A stretch of DNA of 12,085 bases from Pseudomonadota bacterium (lineage in GTDB: Bacteria; Pseudomonadota; Alphaproteobacteria; Rhizobiales; Rhizobiaceae): NCBI GenBank assembly GCA_023433855.1, contig JAEYTV010000463.1, forward strand, positions 1 to 12,085, in the 5' to 3' direction. The position numbers and the translations under genes are program-made. Below are positions 7,231-12,085 of this stretch, piece by piece (within the stretch, counting starts at the first letter, position 1; every line of letters starts with the position of its first letter). The notes beneath the pieces are model-generated. The model was not told the DNA's origin and searched no databases. It was given only the letters and a program-made list of their open reading frames with translations.

Positions 7231-7685
7231 TGATGACGGGGCTTGGTCCTCTCCTGGCGTCGCTCGTCGCGGTCGATATCGCGGCGTTGATGCGTCGGCT
7301 CAAGAAGAATGCGATCCTCTATGGCTTTGCGCTGCTCTTTCTGCTCACTGCCTATGTGCTGGCGATTGCGGCACTTGCTGTTCATCTTGGGCAAAGCTGG
7401 GGATTGCCGCTAGCGCTGCTGGTCGCCGCCGGCGGTGCACTTGTGCTGGCGCTCGTCATGTTGTTCTGGATCATGGCACAGAACCAGGCGGAAGCCCGCC
7501 GCCGACGAGAGGCGGCCGCTGTCAACAGCAACAAGGCGTTGATGGTCACGGCCGCGGTATCGGCCTTGCCGCTTGTTTTGAAATCGAAGCCGGTGCTGCT
7601 CGCGTCCATTGCCGCCGGTCTCGGGTTTGCCGCGACAAGAGCCATGGGCGGGCGCCGCGATCACCTCCAGGATCCGCCGCAATAG
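7230..7685 (+). CDS. Holin-X / YqjE-like phage holin family membrane protein
   Basis: 151-aa integral membrane protein. A short amphipathic N-terminus (VAVDIAALMRRLKKN) leads to two strong membrane helices (about 29-51 and 58-83). A basic stretch (EARRRREAA) and a weaker hydrophobic C-terminal region (about 103-137) follow. This matches the YqjE / phage holin superfamily III (Holin-X) layout, supported by the upstream DUF883 gene: yqjD and yqjE are neighbours in E. coli. The 'holin' label is only a family name; no phage genes are nearby and lysis is not implied. ATGs at 7230 and 7233 are both possible, and the first overlaps the upstream stop. The gene ends exactly where the convergent Crp/Fnr gene ends, leaving no intergenic base. 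Confidence 0.75.
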   Translation: MMTGLGPLLASLVAVDIAALMRRLKKNAILYGFALLFLLTAYVLAIAALAVHLGQSWGLPLALLVAAGGALVLALVMLFWIMAQNQAEARRRREAAAVNSNKALMVTAAVSALPLVLKSKPVLLASIAAGLGFAATRAMGGRRDHLQDPPQ

Positions 7686-8447
7686 TCAGATGAACGGCCG
7701 CGGTGTCTCTTCGGCGGGCGGCCGCCATTCTGCAGCGTTATAGAGCCTTTCCGGGTCCAGCACCTCGCATCCGCGATCGAGCCAGCGAACCAGACCTTGC
7801 TCTGCGAGCTTTCGCAGGGTCTTGTTCGTATGAACGAGCGACAACCCAAGCGTGTCGGCCACGTGCTGCTGTGTGAGCGGCAGAGTAATCGCCTTGCCAG
7901 GTGCCGCATCGCTCACGGCCATGATGCGGGCATTCAAAAACGCCAGCAAGTATGCGGCCCGTTCCTTTGCACTGCGACGGCCGATGCTGAGGAGATGCTC
8001 ATCAAGCATCGACTCCTCGCGTGCGGCTAGCCAGGTCACATCATAGGCCAGCGAAGGATGGTTGCTAAAAAGCGTTGAAAGCTTTTCGCGTTCGAACGTG
8101 CAGAGCGTCATCCGCGTCAGAGCTTCTACCGAATGCTGCATTTCCCGCATCAGGTTACCCTGCAGCCCAACAAGGTCCCCCGGCAGAACATAGTTCAAAA
8201 TCTGCCGGCGGCCGTCCTGCAGTATCTTGTACCGGAAACCCCATCCCGACAGGACTGTATAGAGCTGCGGATGGCGCTGCCCTTCGACAATAACAGACAT
8301 TCCCGGATCGGCCGGCATCTCGCCGATCTTGAAGGACTGAACAAACGCAAGTTCTTCCGGTGAAAAGTCGCGGAAACTCCTGCGCCGGCGCAGAGGACAT
8401 TGTTCGCATGGGATGCGTTGTGGAGTGACCAGCCTGTTGTGTGCCAT
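7686..8447 (-). CDS. Crp/Fnr family transcriptional regulator
   Basis: 253-aa DNA-binding regulator. The N-terminal cyclic-nucleotide-type beta-barrel spans about 25-130 (GMSVIVEGQRHPQLYTVLSG; NYVLPGDLVGLQGNL). A long dimerisation helix is at about 130-170, and a C-terminal Crp-type winged helix follows with LTQQHVADTLGLSLVHTNKT (191-210). The N-terminus carries CEQCPLR (Cys14, Cys17). FNR needs three N-terminal Cys plus one near 122 for its [4Fe-4S] cluster; here only two plus Cys116 (and Cys227) exist, so a classical oxygen-sensing cluster is doubtful. The barrel also lacks the cAMP-binding RxS motif of CRP. The ligand is unknown. It is transcribed away from the receiver gene and converges on the stress operon. 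No clear EcfG promoter precedes it. Confidence 0.88.
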   Translation of the reverse strand: MAHNRLVTPQRIPCEQCPLRRRRSFRDFSPEELAFVQSFKIGEMPADPGMSVIVEGQRHPQLYTVLSGWGFRYKILQDGRRQILNYVLPGDLVGLQGNLMREMQHSVEALTRMTLCTFEREKLSTLFSNHPSLAYDVTWLAAREESMLDEHLLSIGRRSAKERAAYLLAFLNARIMAVSDAAPGKAITLPLTQQHVADTLGLSLVHTNKTLRKLAEQGLVRWLDRGCEVLDPERLYNAAEWRPPAEETPRPFI

Positions 8448-8507
8448 GGGGACTCGATGAAGACGGAACGCGCCACTTATAGCCAGCTATTTTCAAGCCT
8501 GCTGTGT

Positions 8508-8536
8508 CTTTTTTAAATGACCAGCTTCTTTGTCAA
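8508..8536 (-). promoter_or_regulatory. Possible housekeeping promoter of the Crp/Fnr gene
   Basis: On the minus strand a perfect TTGACA (-35) occupies 8536-8531. The -10 box at the right distance is only an A-rich run (AAAAAG, 8513-8508), so the call is weak. It lies about 60 nt upstream of the ATG at 8447. Confidence 0.25.
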
Positions 8537-8548
8537 TGTTCTAGCCGG

Positions 8549-8562
8549 GTTCCAATAGGAAC
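8549..8562. repeat. Inverted repeat GTTCC-AATA-GGAAC between the Crp/Fnr and receiver genes
   Basis: Perfect 5-bp arms (8549-8553 and 8558-8562) around AATA. The arms equal the -35 box of EcfG promoters in divergent orientation, but neither side has CGTT or TT at the proper distance. It may be an operator, a hairpin in the receiver mRNA leader, or chance. Confidence 0.35.
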
Positions 8563-8576
8563 GATGGGCACAATCC

Positions 8577-8939
8577 TTGCGAATCCTGATAATCGATCTG
8601 GAATATCTCGTGGCCATGGAAGTCGAGCGAATTCTCGCGAGTGCATTTGAATGCGACATCCAGATCGCCATGCCGCGGGAGTATGATGCGATCGCGGATC
8701 TTCACCGGTTCGATGTGGTGGTCATAGACGCGAGTCTCGTAAAGAGGCCGGAGGCTGCGGAGAGGATGAAGGCGGCAGGCGTGGCGATCGTATTCCTCAC
8801 CCTGATCGATGAGCATCTGCCGTCCGTACCGGGCTGGCCCGACGTCCCAGTGGTGGGAAAACCATTCGACGACAAGCAACTCATCGATGCGATACGGAAG
8901 GCGGTCGGGTCCCGACAGCCTTCCGTCCCGGGGCACTAG
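8577..8939 (+). CDS. Atypical single-domain response regulator (receiver only)
   Basis: 120-aa stand-alone receiver domain with no output domain. The phosphoacceptor is Asp51 in FDVVVIDAS, with switch Thr75 (VFLT) and Lys95 in VGKPF. The acidic pocket is altered: where PhyR here has IIEDE, this protein has IIDLE, so the second Mg-binding acid is Leu8. Phosphorylation may therefore be weak or absent. It also lacks the FATGUY signature of known GSR single-domain regulators such as SdrG and MrrA. The only sensible start is TTG 8577, because an in-frame TAG lies at 8556-8558; the ribosome binding site is poor (GGG at 8566-8568). It is convergent with ecfG and shares 4 bp of stop codons. A role tuning the GSR phosphorelay, as a phosphate sink or partner binder, is plausible but inferred. 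Confidence 0.75.
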   Translation: MRILIIDLEYLVAMEVERILASAFECDIQIAMPREYDAIADLHRFDVVVIDASLVKRPEAAERMKAAGVAIVFLTLIDEHLPSVPGWPDVPVVGKPFDDKQLIDAIRKAVGSRQPSVPGH

Positions 8940-9502
8940 CTGCCGAAGGCGCGAGCGGTAATGGCTGCGTCGCCGGGATCCGGCCCGTAGTCGCTTTCGC
9001 CCACGACACCCAGCAATTCCTGAAGGCGGCTTCGGGCCCGGCTGACGCGGCTCTTGATAGTGCCGACGGCGCAGCCGCATATGGTCGCGGCCTCCTCGTA
9101 GGCGAACCCCGCTGCGCCCACCAGGATGATCGCCTCGCGTTGATCGTCGGGAAGGCGATCCAGAGCCTTGCGAAAGTCCTGCAGGTCGAGGCGTCCATAC
9201 TGTTCCGGATGGACGGAAAACCTCTCGCTGAAGAGGCCGTCGCTATCCTGCACTTCCCGCCCGCGCTTGCGCATCTGGCTGTAGAATTCGTTGCGCAGAA
9301 TGGTGAACAGCCATGCACGCATATTGGTGCCCGCCGTAAAACTCGACTGGTTAGCCCAGGCTTTCATGATCGTGTCCTGGACCAGGTCATCCGCTTTGTC
9401 GTGCCGGCCGGTCAGCGAGACGGCAAATGCACGCAGGTTAGGGAGCGAGGACAGGAGGTCACGCTTGAAACCGCGATCGTCGATCTCGTCCTGGCTGCTC
9501 AT
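8936..9502 (-). CDS. ecfG: EcfG-type ECF sigma factor of the general stress response (RpoE2-like)
   Basis: 188-aa extracytoplasmic-function sigma factor. The sigma-2 region spans about 17-82 (LRAFAVSLTGRHDKADDLVQ; WLFTILRNEFYSQMRKR). The sigma-4 region is about 110-163, with DRLPDDQREAIILVGAAGF and the helix-turn-helix YEEAATICGCAVGTIKSRVS. It directs RNA polymerase to GGAAC-N16/17-CGTT promoters. The assignment to the EcfG (ECF15) group rests on linkage to nepR and phyR and on the lack of a transmembrane anti-sigma factor. Its ATG overlaps the nepR stop (ATGA, 9499-9502), so anti-sigma and sigma factor are made in coupled fashion. Its expression is probably autoregulated from the divergent promoter region at 9751-9775. 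Confidence 0.93.
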   Translation of the reverse strand: MSSQDEIDDRGFKRDLLSSLPNLRAFAVSLTGRHDKADDLVQDTIMKAWANQSSFTAGTNMRAWLFTILRNEFYSQMRKRGREVQDSDGLFSERFSVHPEQYGRLDLQDFRKALDRLPDDQREAIILVGAAGFAYEEAATICGCAVGTIKSRVSRARSRLQELLGVVGESDYGPDPGDAAITARAFGS

Positions 9503-9714
9503 TTCGCACTCACCGACTTGGCGTTCTTTTCTGCCTGGTCGAGGCGTTCAAGCAACTCCAGAAAACGATCCGGGATGCCTTCCTCCTGAACCGCGTCATA
9601 GAACTCGCGCAGCTTCCGAGAAATGGATGCGTTAGGCGGCATCGCTCCCGGTTTGACCTCGTGAGGTTGGATTGTGGTCATCTTGCCTTTTTTTCTGTCG
9701 TCGTCGTCACTCAT
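9499..9714 (-). CDS. nepR: NepR anti-sigma factor
   Basis: 71-aa soluble anti-sigma factor that holds EcfG inactive until phosphorylated PhyR sequesters it. The conserved two-helix core is SRKLREFYDAVQEEGIPDRF followed by LELLERLDQAE (about residues 32-62); the N-terminus is acidic, basic and disordered. I start at ATG 9714 (MSDDDDRKKGK), which lies about 37 nt downstream of the -10 region but has no good ribosome binding site. An alternative ATG at 9681 (MTTIQPHEV) has AAGG about 5 nt upstream and would give 60 aa. The frame is open further upstream to 9801, but that part covers the promoter and is not credible. ecfG follows with a 4-bp overlap. Confidence 0.9.
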   Translation of the reverse strand: MSDDDDRKKGKMTTIQPHEVKPGAMPPNASISRKLREFYDAVQEEGIPDRFLELLERLDQAEKNAKSVSAK

Positions 9715-9750
9715 CACGCAGGGAGCCCGTTCCGCTATCATCTGGTCAGT

Positions 9751-9775
9751 AATTCCCGCGGGCGAAAAAAGTTCC
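9751..9775 (-). promoter_or_regulatory. EcfG-type promoter of nepR-ecfG
   Basis: On the minus strand GGAAC (9775-9771) is followed by 16 nt and AATT (9754-9751). This fits the looser GGAAC-N18-TT rule described for RpoE2 but lacks the CG of CGTT. The spacer starts with six T. Its -35 box is 8 nt from the -35 box of the divergent phyR promoter. Its position, about 37 nt before the nepR ATG, supports autoregulation. Confidence 0.65.
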
Positions 9776-9783
9776 ATCCTTGC

Positions 9784-9808
9784 GGAACTATTTTTGCGCA
9801 CCCACGTT
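9784..9808 (+). promoter_or_regulatory. EcfG-type promoter of phyR
   Basis: GGAAC (9784-9788), a 16-nt spacer beginning TATTTTT, and CGTT (9805-9808) match the EcfG consensus exactly. The expected start site is about 9815, giving a leader of about 40 nt to the phyR ATG at 9855. The leader holds a small GC hairpin (ACCCC 9824-9828 with GGGGT 9833-9837), just before the ribosome binding site AGGGAG (9842-9847). Confidence 0.8.
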
Positions 9809-9854
9809 CTTCCTCAGTCAATTACCCCGCCCGGGGTGTCGAGGGAGATTATTT

Positions 9855-10649
9855 ATGTCACTCACCACACGCGTTGCGTCTCACCTTCCGTATCTGCGTC
9901 GATATGCGCGCGCCGTCACCGGATCTCAGACTTCGGGAGACGCCTACGTTGCGGCGGTCCTGGAAGCGCTGATCGCTGACGTTTCAATTTTTCCGGAAAC
10001 GTCCAAGGACCGTGTTTCGCTTTATAAACTCTTTGTCGCGATTTTTGGTTCCACCAACATAGAAATCCGGCCGATCGATTCTCCCTTTGCCTGGGAGCAG
10101 CGCGCAGCCGCCAATCTCTCGGCGCTCCCTTCGCAGGCACGCCACGCTTTCCTGCTGATCTCGGTAGAGGGCTTCACGATCGAGGAGGCTGCCGAGGTTC
10201 TGGATATCAGTATCCCGGAAGTAAATCGCCTTCTTGAAGAGGCGACGCGCGAGATTTCGCGGCAGGTCGCAACAGAAATCATGATCATCGAAGACGAGCC
10301 GCTGATCGCGCTTGATATCGAACAAATGGTCCAGGATCTCGGACATCGTGTGGTCGGCATTGCGCGTACCCACAAGGAGGCGGTTACGCTGTTCCAGTCC
10401 TCGCAGCCCAAGATGGTGCTTGCCGATATCCAGCTTGCTGATGGTAGTTCGGGCATCGATGCGGTCAACGAGATTCTCAAGACCTCGAGCGTGCCCGTCA
10501 TCTTCATCACAGCATTCCCGGAGCGGCTGCTGACCGGCGAGCGGCCCGAGCCTGCCTTCCTTGTCACCAAGCCATTCAACCCCGACATGGTGAAGGCGTT
10601 GATCAGCCAGGCGCTGTTCTTCAATGAGGCAGTCAAGGCGGCCGCCTGA
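9855..10649 (+). CDS. phyR: PhyR anti-anti-sigma response regulator
   Basis: 264-aa master regulator of the alphaproteobacterial general stress response. Residues 1-138 form an EcfG-like sigma domain: a sigma-2-like part, then NLSALPSQARHAFLLISVEG and FTIEEAAEVLDISIPEVNRL as the sigma-4-like part. It mimics the sigma factor and binds NepR. Residues about 141-260 are a receiver with Glu146/Asp147, phosphoacceptor Asp191 (VLADIQLADGSSG), Thr219 (FITAFPERLLTGERPEP, the PhyR-typical stretch) and Lys239 (VTKPF). All the usual receiver residues are present. The ATG at 9855 has AGGGAG at 9842-9847. The frame is open upstream to 9780, but that part overlaps the promoter. It is divergent from nepR-ecfG, with the kinase gene downstream on the same strand. 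Confidence 0.96.
   Translation: MSLTTRVASHLPYLRRYARAVTGSQTSGDAYVAAVLEALIADVSIFPETSKDRVSLYKLFVAIFGSTNIEIRPIDSPFAWEQRAAANLSALPSQARHAFLLISVEGFTIEEAAEVLDISIPEVNRLLEEATREISRQVATEIMIIEDEPLIALDIEQMVQDLGHRVVGIARTHKEAVTLFQSSQPKMVLADIQLADGSSGIDAVNEILKTSSVPVIFITAFPERLLTGERPEPAFLVTKPFNPDMVKALISQALFFNEAVKAAA
10637..10646. repeat. GGCGGCCGCC palindrome at the 3' end of phyR
   Basis: A perfect 10-bp palindrome directly before the phyR stop codon. It extends to GTCA/TGAC flanks (10632-10650) with one unpaired A. It could fold as a short stem in the mRNA, but no T-run follows. Confidence 0.3.
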
Positions 10650-10677
10650 CGAGTTCCATTCACACCAGCGCGAAGCG

Positions 10678-10702
10678 GGAACAAACGCATGAAGGTCGCG
10701 TT
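10678..10702 (+). promoter_or_regulatory. EcfG-type promoter after phyR
   Basis: GGAAC (10678-10682), a 16-nt spacer and CGTT (10699-10702) match the EcfG consensus exactly. It begins 28 nt after the phyR stop and faces the kinase, whose start is about 230-240 nt downstream. It could make a long-leader kinase mRNA or a separate small RNA. Confidence 0.75.
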
Positions 10703-10929
10703 CTGAGCACGTCCAGCGCAAACCCGGACAAGTATGTCGCTTCGGCACTGTCGCCCATGGCTTTTGCTCAGGCGTGATGCTACGGCTTGGAGACGGCTTT
10801 GTGTGGTGTCTGCCTGTGTGGCGGCCAATCCGGTGACTCGGGCTGGTCGGCACGCAAGCGCCGACAGATTTGCATATGCGCGTCGGAGTTTGGCAATCTC
10901 CGCGGCGCCGCGCCTAACCTGCGGACGGA
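10703..10929 (+). other. Stress-promoter leader or candidate small RNA region
   Basis: About 225 bases lie between the EcfG promoter and the kinase gene with no convincing coding frame. Inverted repeats are present: GTCGGC/GCCGAC (10846-10851, 10860-10865, 8-nt loop), CGGAG/CTCCG (10884-10888, 10898-10902) and a perfect GCGGCGCCGC palindrome (10902-10911). The last two lie just before the kinase ribosome binding site, so they could control its translation or end a short transcript. There is no T-tract terminator. Short frames (from ATGs at 10734, 10754 and 10777) lack good ribosome binding sites. Confidence 0.4.
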
Positions 10930-10930
10930 G
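10927..10930 (+). promoter_or_regulatory. Ribosome binding site that decides the kinase start
   Basis: GGAG at 10927-10930 lies 8 nt before an in-frame TTG at 10939 and overlaps the in-frame GTG at 10930. The TTG is therefore the better supported start, shortening the protein by three residues. The arrangement is the same as for the DppF-like ATPase gene. Confidence 0.5.
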
Positions 10931-10938
10931 TGAAGAAA

Positions 10939-11943
10939 TTGTCGCATTCCCTGACATGGCAGGACGCTGGTCAGAGTGATGACAAGTTGCGAGAGTTTTT
11001 CATGCCGGCGCTGGTCGACCTGGGCGCGAGCATCACCATACAGGATGCGCAGAGGAACTACCTGTTTGTCACCAATCTGCCGGATCTTTGGGCGGTGGAG
11101 CAGGTGAACACCCCGAGCGACCTCAGCCTGTTCGGCGAGGAGGTCGCGAGCAAGCTTGCGACCTTGAAGGAGGGCATCAAGGGCGCCGGGTGCAAGGGCC
11201 ATGTCGAGATCACGGTGGGAACCGAGCAGGTTTATGAATTTCGCGTCCAGGGCGTCGAATTTGCAAGCGGTGGTGTCCATCTCGTCACGACCATCATCGA
11301 CCGTTCGGAGGAACGGCACCGGGAAAGGCTGCTGCGCGCCCTTCTGCGGGAGGTGAGCCACCGCTCCAAGAACCTTCTGGCGATAATCCAAAGCATTGCG
11401 CTGCAGACCGCGCGCTATTCAGGTTCCCTCGAAATGTTCCTGCACAAGTTTCGCGGCAGGCTCTATTCTCTCTCGCAGTCGCAAGACCTGATCACGGATT
11501 CGAGCTGGCGCGGCGCGTATTTCTTCGAACTTGTCCAGCATCAGACGGAAAAGTATCTTCCGGAAAACAGGCATCTCGTCCGGGTGAGGGGCGACTATGT
11601 GTTGCTGACGCCGTATGCCTCTCTTCATCTTGGGCTTGCTCTTCACGAACTGATCGTCAATGCAATAAGTCATGGTTTCCTGCTGCGGAGCGGCCGGGTC
11701 GTCAATGTCAGTGCTCATCGCGCACTGCAGGCGGGCCACGATGCTCTCGAGGTTGTGTGGGACGAGGCCCTGGATCCCCTGCAGAAACCGGAACAGGACG
11801 AGGAAATCCTCAAAGGGCATTTTGGGAGTACGGTTCTGGAACGCGTCGTCCCAGCCTCGGTCAACGGAACGGCAGAATACGAAATCAGCAGGGATCGCAT
11901 TCGCTACAGGCTGATATTCCCGCTGGAAACCGGCGGTGACTAG
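10939..11943 (+). CDS. HWE-family sensor histidine kinase, PAS-like sensor, cytoplasmic
   Basis: 334 aa from TTG 10939 (337 aa from GTG 10930; numbers below use the GTG). No signal peptide or membrane helix is seen, so it is cytoplasmic. Residues about 22-125 look like a PAS-type sensor (FMPALVDLGASITIQDAQRN; HLVTTIIDRSEERH). The dimerisation box is REVSHRSKNLLAIIQSIALQ, with phospho-His144. The ATPase domain has ALHELIVNAISHG (His239, Glu240, Asn244) and VVWDEA (Trp277, Glu279), giving the H, W and E of the HWE family. The GGP that usually follows WxE is missing (ALDPLQKPEQDEE), although GHFGSTVLERVV is kept. Kinases of this class phosphorylate PhyR (PhyK, RsiC). The position after phyR makes PhyR the likely partner. 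An EcfG promoter lies 237-261 nt upstream of the TTG. Confidence 0.88.
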   Translation: MSHSLTWQDAGQSDDKLREFFMPALVDLGASITIQDAQRNYLFVTNLPDLWAVEQVNTPSDLSLFGEEVASKLATLKEGIKGAGCKGHVEITVGTEQVYEFRVQGVEFASGGVHLVTTIIDRSEERHRERLLRALLREVSHRSKNLLAIIQSIALQTARYSGSLEMFLHKFRGRLYSLSQSQDLITDSSWRGAYFFELVQHQTEKYLPENRHLVRVRGDYVLLTPYASLHLGLALHELIVNAISHGFLLRSGRVVNVSAHRALQAGHDALEVVWDEALDPLQKPEQDEEILKGHFGSTVLERVVPASVNGTAEYEISRDRIRYRLIFPLETGGD

Positions 11944-12003
11944 GAGCTTCCAAGGTGTGAAGCCTGCTGCCGGAATTGGTGCCGTTTGGCGCGCCCAAAA
12001 CTG

Positions 12004-12039
12004 AACTGACTCGGCTCCAGTTACGGAGCCGAGCCAGTT
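12004..12039. terminator. Strong hairpin after the kinase gene, probable terminator
   Basis: Arms 12004-12018 (AACTGACTCGGCTCC) and 12025-12039 (GGAGCCGAGCCAGTT) pair at 14 of 15 positions around the 6-nt loop AGTTAC. Only a mild T-rich tail follows (TTAGTCTCTT), so it is an imperfect intrinsic terminator. A weaker 6-bp stem, CTCTTC/GAAGAG (12043-12048, 12059-12064), comes right after. It is 60 nt past the kinase stop. The rest of 11944-12085 shows nothing I can identify. Confidence 0.5.
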
Positions 12040-12085
12040 AGTCTCTTCGAGGGGGATTGAAGAGGCTGTCCGAAGGCTTTTGTAG

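Noticed and set aside
7230..7685. Prophage or lysis cassette suggested by the holin-family label
   Set aside because: There is no endolysin, integrase, tail or capsid gene nearby. The DUF883 neighbour and the EcfG promoter fit a YqjD-YqjE-like stress pair better.
8465..8489. EcfG promoter at GGAAC 8465-8469
   Set aside because: The bases at N16 are GCTA, and it points away from the Crp/Fnr gene just upstream of it.
8558..8582. EcfG promoter reading into the receiver gene
   Set aside because: GGAAC is present, but at N16 the next bases are GCGA and at N17 CGAA, with no TT at N18 or N19. It would also start transcription inside the coding region.
10734..10979. 81-residue frame between phyR and the kinase
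   Set aside because: It has no good ribosome binding site, an Arg/Ala-rich shadow-like composition, and runs 41-50 bp into the kinase gene in another frame.

Overview
The window is GC-rich, densely coded DNA that reads as alphaproteobacterial, most likely order Hyphomicrobiales (Rhizobiales), probably family Rhizobiaceae. The strongest reason is a complete PhyR-NepR-EcfG general stress response (GSR) locus with its HWE-type histidine kinase, a system confined to Alphaproteobacteria. The family assignment is an inference from protein style, not a match to a named genome.

Left part (1-6619, all + strand): a peptide/nickel-type (Opp/Dpp/Nik family) ABC transport region. It holds the last 59 codons of a DppC-type permease, two ATPases (DppD-like and DppF-like), a short gap, a secreted family 5 solute-binding protein, a DppB-type permease, a second DppC-type permease and an amidase-signature hydrolase. 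The order is C-D-F then A-B-C-amidase. The second permease pair has no ATPases of its own here, so the single D-F pair may energise two permease sets. Most junctions are stop/start overlaps. A stem-loop follows the binding-protein gene.

Middle part (6651-7685, + strand): a textbook EcfG promoter (GGAAC-N16-CGTT) precedes a 25-residue membrane peptide, a DUF883 (ElaB/YqjD-like) protein and a holin-X/YqjE-like membrane protein. These look like a GSR-controlled envelope-stress operon.

Right part (7686-11943): a Crp/Fnr regulator (- strand) abuts the stress operon tail to tail. It is followed by a divergent, atypical single-domain receiver (+), then ecfG and nepR (-, ATGA overlap), then phyR (+) and an HWE kinase (+). 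The nepR-ecfG and phyR transcripts leave from two back-to-back EcfG-type promoters whose -35 boxes are 8 nt apart. A further perfect EcfG promoter lies just after phyR, about 230-240 nt before the kinase, leaving room for a long leader or a small RNA. A strong hairpin follows the kinase.

How the parts work together: under stress the kinase is expected to act on PhyR. PhyR~P then binds NepR, freeing EcfG to transcribe its own locus, the kinase region and the envelope operon. The core system is well known. The less usual elements are the degenerate receiver convergent with ecfG, the promoter plus long leader before the kinase, and the small peptide at the head of the stress operon. I saw no tRNA, rRNA, CRISPR array or insertion sequence.
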